From Callaeas wilsoni (lineage: Eukaryota; Chordata; Aves; Passeriformes; Callaeidae), in the NCBI GenBank assembly GCA_013398955.1, contig VWPU01003223.1:434001-498000 (forward strand): 64,000 nucleotides of DNA, read 5' to 3'. Under the pieces are notes generated by a model, which saw nothing but the letters and a program-made list of their open reading frames with translations, ran no database searches and was not told the DNA's origin. The position numbers and the translations under genes are program-made. Positions within the stretch are counted from its first letter, which is position 1, and each line of letters begins with the position of its first letter. Below are positions 52,099-64,000 of this stretch, piece after piece.

Positions 52099-52192
52099 CA
52101 AGCTTGGCATGACCAAAGCAGAACACGCAGCCATCCGCCCCATTGACCACAGACTGGATCACCTCAGCCACAGTCCCAGCACATACTTCAGC
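52099..52192 (-). CDS. KIF26B: KIF26B motor-domain exon B (helix before P-loop and start of P-loop)
   Basis: A 94-bp exon, 31 codons plus the first base of a Gly codon. The acceptor TGTGACAG is preceded on the minus strand by a long pyrimidine tract (A-rich on the plus strand at 52210-52246). The peptide [20 protein letters not shown] leads into [11 protein letters not shown], which aligns with the kinesin 'G-Y-N-x-C-x-x-x-Y-G-Q-T' P-loop strand. The Walker A sequence GHAKLGKS (joined residues 96-103) is split across the next intron at its second glycine. The donor is GTTGGT, clearly weaker than the GTAAG/GTRAG donors elsewhere in this gene. It is the only nearby position that keeps the downstream frame: shifting four bases to the following GTATTG would break it. 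Confidence 0.92.
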
Positions 52193-53738
52193 CTGTCACA
52201 GACATTGGGAAAAAACAAAGAAAAAAAAAAAAAGAAAGAAAGGAAACTAAAGCATTAACAATAATAAGGAAAATCATTATTTTCACCGCAAAGTAGTAGT
52301 AATGTCTTCCATGCTCTAGATACCATGTTGAAGTACCAAAAAATCTAATCCTACTTATCTCATTCATGTGACCTGTGGTGTTGATGGGAATGATGTTACT
52401 TGTGTTAGCACATGAAGCAGGACTTTTTTTCTGGATCGAGTAAGTTTCATTCGCTAATGCATCAACATCGTTTGTGGCGTTAAAAAAAAATACACGTATT
52501 TTAAGGGGATATAGTTGGTTTGTTAGAACTGACTATTTAAGGGGTTTTAAAATACAGTTTTGATTAGAAAACAATCCAAGACTGAGGAATTTTTACAGGC
52601 TCTATTATTTGCCCAATTATGGACTGAGTTCAATTCCACTAGCAAGGGTAAGGAATGTAAGGGGAACAAACAACCTCTTTGGAATTAGCTAGGTGACCCA
52701 ACATTATTATGAGTCTTTTCAGCTTTTTGCAGTAGTAGACTGCATTCTGAAGGCTGTAGGAGTATTTTAAGAAGTACAGCACAGAAATTTACCCCAGGCA
52801 TTCCTAGATTTAAGGAATCCAGGCTGAATGGTCAACAGTGCTCCTGCAGCAACTCATTAACAGCAGTGGATGAAACTCAATCAGAATTCACAGTTTAGGC
52901 CTTGATGGGAAGCACTTTGCATTTGACAACACATCCAGGAAATTCATCCTAGTTCATGGCTATTTCTGAACTATCTCTACAACAGAAAATAAAATGGGCC
53001 AAGAAAGGGACTGTTCACAGGCCAGCCCCTTGAACTGCATTCAGGCATAGGTCTGCGAGGTGCTCGCTGTGTGGACCAGGACTGGGTGAGGGAGTGACCA
53101 AATTATACAATTATGTGACAGTACTTTAGATGGCCCTGTGTCCTAGCTCTGTTTAGTTTATGAATACAGAGCCAGCTTACAGGACTGTTTTCTAATTATA
53201 TTTTGTAATGTTACTTTTTTAACATCCTCGTGACTTTTGGGTAACATAGTTCATCAAACCAAAGTCTAATAAAAACAAGAAATATGAATAGATACAAATG
53301 AATAAAGACTTGTGGATTAAAATCCCCATCTTCTTTTGTAAACTGTACAACAGAACACTGTAAAAATAATCCTTGATCCCTTAGTCAATAGAGGACTGCA
53401 TCAGAAAACTGCACTTCTGATCAGATCTCGGTGAATACCAAATAATAATATTTTATAACATACAATAACTTGTTGATATTGAGGATTTTCCTACTAGGCA
53501 CCATTTAGCACATTTATTGAATGTATAATTTTAGGAGAAATTATTTACAGTAAAGAATAAAGAAAGCACACCATTATTCCACTAAAATTTAATAAACTGA
53601 ATTCATTATTGATGATCATGGCAGACCAAATTCAGCCCTAGTATAAGTCCACTGAAAGTACTACTGCTGCAGCAGAAATAAATTTGGCTCTGGTGCACAC
53701 TGCTGCTTAGATCACTCTTCCAATCATACAGGGCCTAC
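52193..53738 (-). other. KIF26B: KIF26B intron
   Basis: A 1546-bp intron, GTAGGC to TGACAG. On the minus strand a pyrimidine-rich tract (52210-52246) precedes the acceptor. AT-rich, nothing else recognised. Confidence 0.9.
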
Positions 53739-53945
53739 CTGTGATGCATCTTGAGGGAAAACTGCATCAAAAGCAAACATCTTGGGTGGAACCTGGCTGC
53801 CCCTTTTCTGGAAAGCATTCTGACCTCCGCAGGCCAACGGGTCATACAGTGTGATTTGCTTCTTGCGGGGATCAACTTTTAAGAAAGAGCTGGACTCAGA
53901 CATATCTCTGGCAAGCGTGGAAGAAATGCGCACCATGACTTTGAC
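53739..53945 (-). CDS. KIF26B: KIF26B motor-domain exon A (N-terminal beta strands of motor)
   Basis: A 207-bp exon in phase 0 at both ends, 69 codons. The acceptor reads TGACAG before GTC, and the donor is CAG followed by GTAGGC. The peptide starts [14 protein letters not shown], the first beta strand of a kinesin motor (compare the usual 'I-x-V-x-x-R-x-R-P'), and contains [16 protein letters not shown] followed by [16 protein letters not shown]. The last segment corresponds to the kinesin 'F-x-F-D-x-V-F' strand just before the helix leading to the P-loop. The internal ATG at 53936 is not a start: the frame is open upstream to the acceptor and the family has a long N-terminus before this point. 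Preceding exons are beyond 64000. The intron to the next exon is 1546 bp. Confidence 0.93.
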
Positions 53946-56484
53946 CTGTCAGCAAACACACAAAAAGACGAGCACATTTCATTAGTCTTTTGGTTGCTCT
54001 ACAACTGGTATGCTGAATGAATTTTCCAACTAGACTTGACCAAATCATATTCACTTGTAGCTAGTGTCTCACTGGAAGTCAGTGAACTCGCAGGAAGTCT
54101 TAGGCAGAATTTGTCCTAAACTACAAAGCGAATGAAGCCAGAACTCTCAATCTACTTCAACAAGCAACTTGTGTATTGAGAATTACAATGCACATCACGG
54201 TGTTTTAGTGTTGATGCTACTCAAGTACAATGAGGAAGTATTACATCACCTTGTCTTAATCTCAACATAAATTGAAAATTAACCGTACCCTAGTGGTCCA
54301 ATTAAGAAAGCTGAAAGATATTCTAGACTGCTAAGCTTTCAGAACTGCTGTGGTTTCTATGAAACAGCCTGATCAATAAAAGCCCATAAAAGCCAGATCT
54401 ATAATTTACACCTTTACGATTCTAATCCAAACGCAAAGATGAAGTGCACAGTTCTGAGTGCCATCATCAAAGACTCGTGAAAAGAGTCCCATTTTAATGG
54501 TCAGATTTTGAAATTACCATCAAGGGAGTGAATGTAATAAGCGATAAAAGATTTGTTAAAACATGTTAGCTCACAACTCATTAAATAGCTACATAATAAG
54601 ATGTTATTCCTGAGACAAAAATAAGTCTTCATAAATTTAATGAGGTTATGCTGTATCCTTAGCTGAGTTGGTAAGAAATTTAGATGTAAGTAAAACTGAT
54701 GACAATCAATCTGGCTTTGTTTTTCCACATAAATTCACCACCTGCAGACACGTGAGCTCCTGACTTTAGAGGGCAAACATCACCTCTCTGCCAGTTCTAG
54801 TCATATCTGCACACACTTCCTCCTAGAGCAGGTTGGCTTTCACACCATCTAGACAGAACTTTTATGTTAATGCTGCGTAATTGTAGGTCACTTCTATCAA
54901 ACCCACCCACGTCTGGCATGCAAGTGACCACAAAGGGTCATGTCAGCATAGGGTGGGAGCACATCTGCTGCTGGATGGCAGACGCGCTCCAGGAGGAGGT
55001 TGTAGCCCCAGAAGCTGGGCTGCAGTTCCTGTGGGTCTCACTGAGACTGGTGCTCTTTGTATATAGGTCTCATTTCATGCTGGCCCAAGCTCATCCCACA
55101 CACAAATAAATCAGCTGCTTTGAGAAGTAAAATCTGAGAAAATTAATTTTTGACACAACTCCTTTGAAGACCACAGAATGAGGCCAGAGATTAACTGGCA
55201 TTGTTCAGTATTTCTGTGATGTCTTCTCTGCTTGTCAGTGAGTCAAACTGGTAATTTGATTCCAGTATTTTAACCTGGCAAAACAAGTTGTCATTAAATG
55301 GTGAAATGGTCAGAAATCTGCTCACATAATTTCAGTTTTACACAATTATCTGAGAAAAAAAGGAAAAATACTGCTTGGGTGGGAATGGGTTCTCCTCCTG
55401 CTCTGCTGAACTGCTTATGAAACTTAACCTCCAACTGAAAAAAGCCGCCTCTAATGCCTTGCCAAAGGCATTCTCCTGGACCCAACCCTAAGTGGAGCTG
55501 ACTTCTACTGAGGACAACAGCGGCCAACACACCCAGTCAGTCTACATGAACCGGGCAAGGTCTGTTTACTCCAGCCCTAGGTCTCCTCGAAGATTAGAAG
55601 GGAAGCACAGGTCAAGTTAGCAGGGAAGGCAGGGAGTACAGCTGTAAATCCCAGGGGAGCAAGAAAACCAAGGGCAGTATCAAGCTTGTGCTGTTTTCCT
55701 ATTTTCAAGTTCACCTGCCTTTGGCTTTCTTTTACTGTGTCCCACATTTTTAAGTAGACACCAATATCACAAATATTAGACTGATCTACTGGAAAACAAA
55801 ATAAATGCTATTCTTCAACTACTTTAAATAAAATACTAGCTTGCTTTAGAAGGCTCTTTGCCTCTAAGTTTATGTGTATTTTTGGCTGCTATGAAACCAC
55901 GTCCTTCAGATCCTTGATCTTTGTGTGCAAAGAAGAGATAACTGAATACCCTGGGCTAAGTATTTTGGGTTTTGGAGAATGGACAGTGTGTGAAATTTAA
56001 CAACCTTTCATATACAGGCAGTCTAAGAATTCTGTCTGGCCTCAAAGTGTATGGGCATGCAGTTTTAAAGCAGCTACACCAGCTTTGTTATGGTATAATA
56101 TCACTGGCATGGGTCCGGATTTAAACCTGTTAACACAAAATCAGATTAATACCTCCCACTTCTTACTGAAGTAATACTGCAAATCCTCCTAACTTCCAAC
56201 AGCTATAGTGATAGAAGCTAAGGCATCAGGTTCCTCTTTCCCAAGAGTAAAACACCAATTTAACTGAAATCCTAAAAATTTACTAGCATCAGATAAACTG
56301 AATGAACCTCTATTAAAAAAATAAAACAAAAAGATCTCAACTCAGAAGCCCTAGGAACTGTGTAACAACATATATTGCTCCTCAACACTGCCGAATATAG
56401 ACATTTCTCAATAAAAATACTGCTATCGCCATGAACCTTTGTACTTCCTGTGCATTGGGGATTTTTGTTTTGAGACTTAATGGT

Positions 56485-56637
56485 TCATAGAATCACAGAA
56501 TTGCATGGGTTGGAAAAAAACCCCATAAGATCTTGAGTTCAACTATTAACCTATAACTGCCAAGTCTACAACTAAGCCATGTCCTTAAGTGCCATGTCTA
56601 CACGGAATCCTAGAATAATTTAGCTTGGAAAAGACCA
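56485..56637 (-). mobile_element. CR1 LINE 3'-end fragments, apparently two in tandem
   Basis: On the plus strand the sequence begins 'tcatagaatcacagaattg' and 'catgggttggaa', the reverse complement of the CR1 3' terminus, and runs to 'gccatgtccttaagtgccat' and 'gtctacacgg'. It is followed at about 56604 by a second short start-like segment 'gaatcctagaataatttagc' and 'ttggaaaagacc'. The second piece suggests that one CR1 copy landed in or next to an older one. Both are heavily diverged and non-coding. Confidence 0.8.
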
Positions 56638-57043
56638 CGTTCATATGTGTAGGGCAGAGGAATATCATATTGATTACATGTAGGAATCCTCATAGCTGGA
56701 CCACTTCTCACTCATCATGAAGATGTCTGTGTGCCTTGGGACACCATATCATAGGTAATTCTGCTCACCTCCATCTAGACCAGCCCACAGGAGCCGTCTC
56801 CAAGTCAGTTGTCTGACCCCTTTGCAGGCAATAGAGAGGAACAGACATTTCTAGCAGGTAATTTGCATGTTCTGTTTTATAACAGATGAACTCCACAAAT
56901 ATCTCTTGCTTTCTCTAGAGCACCACAGGCATCTTCAAAGATTACCCAAGATGTATGTGCCTATATTGTAGGCTGCTTAAAGTTACTCTTTTTGCTCCAA
57001 GCATAATAAAAATGCTCTTTCTGGCCCAAATTCCATAGCATGC

Positions 57044-57062
57044 ATACACACACACATACACA
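57044..57062 (+). repeat. (CA)n microsatellite
   Basis: A CA run interrupted by one TA, in the upstream intron. Confidence 0.85.
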
Positions 57063-60000
57063 AATCTATGTGACAGTCTCCAGCAAAAATCACATGACAG
57101 CAAAAATAAAGCTAGGCACATGAGTGTGATGGACATAGAATACAAGTAGTTAACAATAGATTATTTGAACTCATCTGGTAACTTGTAGGCACTCAAATGT
57201 TCTTCCAGGCCAGTTTCACACTAGTGAAATCCTTTCAAATTACTCTTCATTTACATTACATTAACTGAGAAAACAATTAGATCCCAGTTGTGCAGACTGT
57301 ATGTCCCCTATGTGCCAATGGGAGCTGTCACTATAACAAAAACCCAATGGGCAGGCAAAATAGAGGCAAACTTCAGTCCTGAGAAACACCTTCAGAACTA
57401 CATATGTAACAGTGGCGCAATAAACTAGGCAGACCAAAACAGATTTTAAACCATCTGAGCCAGATACATCTTCTGAAAAGACAGGCAAGATTGTGGTTTG
57501 GGAATCAGCCTGAGAGTGGGGATCTAGGACCCCTCCTGATGGCTGTGTCCAGATGCAGTATGACTGTGAGCTCTTGGCACAGTCTGTTTCACGCTGCCCA
57601 CCTGTACAGGAGGCAGAGTCACAGCTTACGTCACTGCCAAGGCACACTGAGACATTCAGTCACTGCCTGGCCTCAAAGGACTGGCAGTAGCCATTAGAGC
57701 CACACTCCATTATAAAACATTATTACGCTCGTAACCTAAACCCAAGGATTCAGGCAAAGCATTTCCCAACAGTGGTTATGACAAGTGTAAATCAACTAAG
57801 CTACAGAGTCAGAAATGATGGGAGACCACGGCCTCCTGCTCTGCTGTTTCACAGTCCTTCATGCAATTTATAGCTGGGAGGGCAGGTAGCAGAGGAGGCT
57901 CAGAGTCTGTGCTGGCAGCTGAAAATCCACACCACAGGGGAGGCAGCACAGGGATGGGCAAATGTAACTCAGCCAGCTATGGGGATAGCACAGGAACTTC
58001 CTGGACTTAAAAGACTTCAGCTCAATTTAAGGAACAGACAGGCTGAAGATCACGGTGCTGCTCTGGGGAGCTCAGAAATACAGTACGGTTAATTTGAAAC
58101 TAACTGAAGAGTGAAGCTAAAGAACTCTAATACTTTATGCTTGCAATTTATATTTTAATAAAGTATAAATTGAACGTCTCTTTAAAAAGAAGAAAGCAGG
58201 TTTTCTGCTCCACTTCGTATGTGTCATTACTCCTTTAGTCCACTGCTACAGTGTCCCACTAATCTCTTGTAATTGAAGCGTCTCAGAGATACCACTTGCG
58301 ATTAATGGGACCACTCAGTCTGCTAGAAATTCCTGTTTGAATTCCAGTGACCAGGTCTTGGCAGTGCCCAGCCTTAGATGTACCTCTGACTGTTTCTATG
58401 CGGAAACATGAAAGCAATCTCCTGAGACATGCGCTCTTGGTAAAACAAACAAACTGGGCCTAATTTTTGTCTAATTTTACACCCATGCAAATCAGGCTGA
58501 ACTCAGCAAGAATTACTCTATCTTAGGAGTGGAGAGAGAGAATAAAAGAAAAGGTCACTTGCTCTGCATCACTACTGTGCCTTTTATAGCACATAACTTT
58601 ATTTCTTAATTCTGCTCATGCTGGTAGCATTTTTTAATGTGTTTTCTCTTATGAGTTTACGGGATTTCACTGCACAACTGTTTAATCCAACAGCACCCTC
58701 ATTTATTTCTCTGCATTTCAGTTCCTGCTTTCAAAGACATGATTTGTTCTTACATGAGTTCTACAGTCATTGAATTCCACAATATTACTCCAGATGTGAA
58801 ATGCCACAAATAAAAGCAGAATCAGAGCTGCACTGTTCAGGCTTCCTCAAAAGATATTTCTTTTTATATTTGTCTATGTACTTATTTTACACATATGTGT
58901 GCATATTTCTATTATGTACACTGTTTTTTAAAGCATATACATTTTCTGAATATATATAAAAATCTATTTTTTTCATAAATTTCTCTCTAAATGGCAATTA
59001 TTGGCACTGACAGGTTCCTTCATGGTTACCATTCAGTAGCATCGAGGGAAGACCTAGGGGAATTGCTCTATTATCACTATGCTACTGCACTGTAAAAATA
59101 AGCATAAACCTTTTAATCAACTCTATGAAAATTTCAGTTTCCTGAACCATTTTTACTTCTCCTTTTTTATCTAATGCATCCCTATAAACACATCTACTAC
59201 TTCTCAAAGAAGGAATTTGCTAATTGCAGGATCTTGCCCAGATAAACTCAATTTGTGACCTGTCACGGACCTTTTGTTATGTTCATACTCTGTGGAGAAG
59301 GACAAAGGTTCAGCACACTCTGCAAAGTAGAACTGGTGCCAAAGAAATAAAAAAAAGAAAGCAGATTCCAGCCACTGACACTGCCATGTCTCCTGTGCCC
59401 ACAGGGGTCTGTCTGGAGGACCAGCAGCAAAATGAGCAGGGAAGGTGGGAGAGGTAAGATGTGTCAAGTCTGTATCACACAGAAATAGCTACAAACACAG
59501 ACTGGAATGACGCAACACAAGCAGAGACCAACACTGGGGATATTATCACTTCCTTCTACTCTTGCCTGTAAGATTTCATTTGGGATTCATTTATCTAATT
59601 ACCGCAGGGACAGGGCTAGACAGCTGTTGCTTCAGGCACTGTGCTTGCCTTTATGACCTGCTTTTCTCATCAATCATTTGAGCAGCTTCTGCTGGTCATG
59701 TTCTGGGTAGTGGTGGGAGGCAGGAGCTGCAGTGCAGTCACAGGAGAGACAGGCCAGCCAGGACTATTGAGCTGTTTCAGCACTCCATCAATGTAATGGC
59801 AATCACTGGCTGCAGGAACAGCCTTATTGGAGGTTAATGAAGAGTAGGTTTTGTAATTTCTCACTGTTACAGTTGTAAATAATGGTGGGAGACATGCATT
59901 TTTGCTGTAGCCAGCCACAAAGGACTACAGTACAAGAAAATCTCAGCCATCCCATACGCCTGTGCACATACATGCTTTTGCATGATAGATGTAAAGTTTG

Positions 60001-61214
60001 AAGCCTTTCTGCAGTGCCCAGAGGATATGAAACCACCTCTTAAGTATGTTAAAGGATTTTTCCTACAGATCATGAGGTGATTAGTTGATCAGGCTAACAT
60101 GAAATCTAGGAGGTCAAGACAAACAGACTGACCCAGAATGCAACAAATGCAGGATTGTATGAGTGGACGTTGCTTAATGGAAATACGGTCACATTTGGAA
60201 AAAAAACACAAACAAATAAACTCTGGTGAATTATGCCAGTGTAAGCTGATCAGGAAGCATGTGCAAACAGACCTTATTGTCCTCTCTTTCTATTTTCACA
60301 AAGGTAACACTCCTAGGCTTCAGTGCTTTGCTTTACCACAAATTTGAAAACACATAGGCCTGATCACTCTTGCTGTTGGTGGAAATGGCTGTTACTGATA
60401 CTGATGCTTTGGAAAAGCAGTGATAACAATTGAAAAAGCAATAGCATCAGAGCATGCAGGTCTCCCAATTTTTTACAACAGTTTCTCTGTTCCTGTCTTG
60501 TGTAATTGCTAAAACTTTACCAGCTCATCAACCCCATCCTGTACAGCAGTTAAACCAATTTGGAATTCTAGAAATAATGGGAAGTAGTAGCAGCAATACT
60601 GTACCCAAACACCAATCATGTTATTCAAAAAATTTGCCCTTATCATGATTGAACATTTTTTCAGTTGCACAATGCAACTTTAACAATGAATTCAGTAAAA
60701 TCTGGTGTGAAATACACTCAGGTCACAGGGCACAGCTCAGTGGCTTCGTGGCAGCAGTAGCTGTGACTTTGTCACTATGGTTTGGTACAGCTGAAAGACA
60801 ACGCCGAGCACCAACATTGTCTGAAACCAGAACATACATCAGACCAATCGTTCAGCTCTAACATTTCTACTTCAGCATTTACTAGATTCTAAATTAACAG
60901 AGAGCACAGCAATTTTCTTCTACTCTTAAAAAATTTAAATTTAAAAAAATAAACCAAAGAAGATATGAGGATCATCCCATCATGGAAAACAGTCTTTTCT
61001 TAAGGCTCCCCACACACAGGCTGGGTTCCCAGCTTTCCTTTTGCTTCCTTATGATCTCTTTAAGGTAAGTCTGTGTTTCAGAACTTCATAACTGGGCAGC
61101 CTGTGTGTTACCTCAAGCAGGAGGAGGACTTTTCCCAGCTTCAGACATTCTCCATTTACCTGTACCTATGATGGGACCAACGACAGCCTATCTCAGCCCA
61201 TGTGCTGGGATTAA

Positions 61215-61251
61215 ATTTTTTTTTCTCTTTTTCTTTCTTTTTTTTTTTTTG
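61215..61251 (+). repeat. T-rich low-complexity tract
   Basis: Runs of T separated by single C bases. Could be an old poly(A) tail on the minus strand, but no retroelement body was recognised beside it. Confidence 0.8.
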
Positions 61252-64000
61252 TTGAGAATTTCTTCAAACATCAGCGAGAGTGGCATTTTCATCAGAACTG
61301 AACAAGCCGAAACAGCCTTCAACAATCTCAGCATGAACAACATGGGATCAGCTGGCAAATCTTGTCTTCCCTGCAGTGGATCAGCAGGTATGTAAGCATG
61401 TACCCACTGCCTACTGGTACAGTGAGCAGAAGCTTACTTAAGGCTCCAACATACTACTGCAAAAATTTACTCTGCTTCCCCCACTCTGACAAGACTTTAT
61501 TTCCCCCTGCACAGTTCAAGTACAGCTGACTGCCATGAATTTCAATATCTCATCTTTTCCTTGGTACCTTTCAAAACGAAGCATATATTTCGCTTCACTT
61601 CAGTGATTGTTTAGGGTAATGTGTTTCCCCCCTTCCTTTCTTCCTACTTAATAGAATTTTTTCAAAAGGGTCTTTAGACACACAGCATCTATGTAGTAAA
61701 TTAAACAAGATAAAAAACTGTTACATGGCTCAAAATGGAGAACTGGCAACTTTCCCTGTAAATCTTGTCCTCTGCTATGGTGTGGCCATATCCAACAATC
61801 CGCAAGATGCTCCCTTGCCCGTGCTAATTTGAGAACCATGCCTGGAATTGTTTGGGAGAAACAAGTGCCTAACACCATGCCAGGGACCTTGCTGACAATG
61901 CAGGACTAGGATGATTGAGTGCCAGTGCCCAGGAATATTTCCTGCTCCTGTTTAATTTATTTTATAGTCTGTACCGGGTTTAGTTCCTTCACAGTAGCTG
62001 GTATGGGACTGTGTTCTGGATTTATGATGAAAACAGTGTTGACAAAACAGCGATGTTTCAGTCACTGCTGAGCAGAGCTGATACAGAGTCAAGGCCTTTA
62101 CAGCTTCTCATGTCACCCTGCCACCAAGTAGCCTGGGGGTGCACAAGAAGTGGGGAGGGGACACAGTTGGGATGGCTGACCCCAAGTGCCCAGAAGGATA
62201 TCCCTTTTCAACTGGGGGAAGAAGGAGAAAGAGGGAGATGATCAGAGTTATGGCCATTACACGTGAGGAAGCCCTGCTTTCCTGGAGATGGCTAAGCACC
62301 TGCCTGCCCATGGGAAGTAGTGGATGAATTCCTTATTTTGCTCTGCCTGTGCACGAAGCTTTTGCTCTTTCTAGTAAACTGTCTTTATCTCAACACACAA
62401 GTTTTCCCTTTTACCGTTTTGATTCCCTTGCACATCCCACTGGGAGACAATGATCAAGAGGCTGTGTGGGGCTGAGCTGCCTTCCATGGTTAAGCCACAG
62501 AACTGTCCCAGTCACAGATCATTGCACAGCTCAGCCATGTTTAGCATTCTCTAAGTTAAATACAAGAAACTCAGTCTGTGCAGGAGTGGCCTCTCAAGCA
62601 TGTGATGTGCCATATGTTGTTCTGTTCTATTCCAGCCCGGCTTGATATCTACAGATCCTACAGACAGATCAGCCAAACCCACGAAACACATTTGTGGCAT
62701 CAGCAAGGCAGGCTCCCTAAAGGAACTTCTCTGCTTTCATGATTGATGACAAGGCTGCTGTCGTTCCTGCTGCCTGGGTAAGGCTGCCATCAGCCCCCCG
62801 GGAGGAGGGAGACAGCAATGGTGAGTCACTTGGCTCCTTCTCATGGGCTGTGCTCTTATCCTGCTGCTGTGCAGAAAGACGGAAGAGAACCTTGCTTATT
62901 TAAGCTTCCTCTTAGAAACCTGCCCTTCCAGCAAAACGTGACTGAACTGCCTCAGCTGTCACAAAGACTGGTGTTGATAGAAAGCAGAAGCAGTATCAAC
63001 GGTAGCGATATCTCAAGCACGTGCCTTGATAATCATGTCTGCTATATCATTTCGTAAAGCCCCAGTTTCCCTTTTTGTGATGCTTAAAGAAGTGCATAGG
63101 ATGCAGCTTGGTAAGTATAAGCAGCAGGTCATCTTACCACTAATTAAAGAAAGTATGGCACTGAGGCACATTATATATTCTCAGGAGATGAGGAATTCCA
63201 AGATGAACAAGGATCTCTGGTTTTTTGTCTAAGGAAACAAGAATTTCTATGGAAAGAATGCACATAAAAGACAAAGTTTCCCTTACACATGTCTTTGAGA
63301 TGTCTTTTCAGTGCTAGAGAAACAAAGGATATACAGGTATTGCAAAGAGATGTATAATCACAATTGTAAGCTTTTACATTATTTATAAAGATGATCTCCA
63401 TGACTGCATACAAAAGAAGATTCCCCAGTCCGCACATAAAAGTGTACGCTGTGGCACCATAAATAACAAGTAGCAATACAATCAGACAAGAAGGATTTAC
63501 ATTATTTAAACCAAACCAGAAGTGAAAAATTGCAGTTTAATGCAGATAAGTGTGGAAAAAAAGATGTGTAAAACTTTGGAGTGGCAGTTGGTAATGGCAG
63601 ACAGTAAATAAAAGGGATTGTTCTGACTAGAAATTTGGGAATTCATGGTGAAGAAAAAAATTCCAAAGAAAGCACAGGGCCACATTAGTCTATATAAATG
63701 GAAGGGGGTACAATTATCATATTAGGCAATGTAGGTGAGATACCTAATAAGTTCTTGGATATTCAGAGGAGAAATCCAGTCTCCAGAAGGAATATAAGCA
63801 GCCTCCAGTACCATATGTTGCATGAAAGAATCAGCAGAAACTTCAAGGAGCAGAGCTAGATGCTTTAGTGAGGAATGTAATACGTTATGGTGTCATTGAA
63901 TTCAGCAATAATTCCTTATTTACCTGCAAGTATATGAGATGAGGATTTGACCTTAGTTAGGAACAACCAGCAATAAAATTAAATTTGGAAAACGAGGAAA

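Larger units (their letters stand above)
1..64000 (-). other. KIF26B: KIF26B gene, internal segment (both ends outside window)
   Basis: Seven minus-strand exons join in frame into one kinesin-like polypeptide of 1501 codons plus one base. Exon phases agree at every junction: 0, then split Gly, 0, split Met, split Lys, 0, 0, ending in phase 1. Identification as KIF26B rather than KIF26A rests on recognised paralogue-specific stretches (for example the exon starting [10 protein letters not shown] and the tail segment [15 protein letters not shown]) and on the very large introns. KIF26B is known as an atypical kinesin involved in kidney mesenchyme adhesion and in Wnt5a-Ror signalling. Start codon, stop codon and UTRs are not present, so the gene must extend past both window edges. 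No other protein-coding gene was supported on either strand. Confidence 0.9.
53946..64000 (-). other. KIF26B: KIF26B upstream intron (partial)
   Basis: About 10 kb of non-coding sequence 5' of the first motor exon seen. I looked on the minus strand for the N-terminal KIF26B exons and found no convincing candidate, so the intron probably extends past 64000. It contains CR1 3'-end fragments (56485-56637), a short CA repeat (57044-57062) and a pyrimidine run at 61215-61251. The last kilobase looks like degraded repeat but I could not name it. Confidence 0.7.

Noticed and set aside
57261..57647. 128-codon minus-strand frame considered as an upstream KIF26B exon
   Set aside because: The translation does not match the expected N-terminal or pre-motor sequence, and no splice sites in the right phase frame it.
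1..64000. CRISPR arrays, operons, phage, toxin or defence systems, tRNA and rRNA genes
   Set aside because: Searched for by eye and not found. The sequence is spliced vertebrate DNA and the short tandem repeats are ordinary micro- and minisatellites.

Overview
The window is vertebrate nuclear DNA, most likely from a bird. Two things support this. The repeats recognisable by eye are CR1 LINE fragments of the avian/reptilian kind plus very old MIR-like and reptile-type remnants, with no mammalian Alu or L1 elements. The only protein-coding gene is the kinesin-family gene KIF26B, read on the minus strand. Coding density is very low and the exons are separated by large AT-rich introns, so this is an ordinary intron-rich locus. 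I found no operon, CRISPR array, prophage or other prokaryotic system.

Seven consecutive internal coding exons of KIF26B are resolved, in transcript order from high to low coordinate: 53945-53739, 52192-52099, 49992-49730, 47073-46890, 43091-42932, 14265-14103 and 13004-9572. All junctions use AG acceptors and GT donors and the reading phase is continuous, giving 1501 joined codons plus one base. The first six exons encode most of the motor domain. The seventh, 3433 bp, encodes the long serine-rich tail. The 5' exons (N-terminus and first part of the motor) lie beyond 64000. The 3' exons (C-terminal region) were not found in 1-9571 and presumably lie left of position 1. Gene start, stop codon and UTRs are therefore all outside the window.

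Layout: 1-9571 is intron downstream of the giant exon, with MIR-like remnants and a perfect 18-bp hairpin. 9572-14265 holds the giant exon and the last motor exon. 14266-42931 is a single 28.7-kb intron that interrupts the motor domain. It contains a CR1 fragment, an isolated CpG-rich island at about 23.04-23.50 kb, a 169-bp interrupted inverted repeat beside that island, an old reptile-type repeat and AT-rich homeodomain-motif-rich stretches. 42932-53945 holds the other five motor exons with short introns. 53946-64000 is upstream intron with CR1 remnants.

The predicted motor keeps the kinesin fold signatures near the microtubule-binding side, but its switch I and switch II nucleotide-sensing motifs are degenerate, as expected for the atypical KIF26 subfamily. 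The most interesting non-coding observation is the intronic CpG island with its neighbouring inverted repeat, a candidate internal promoter or regulatory element. I do not see a new biological system, and the remaining findings are modest.
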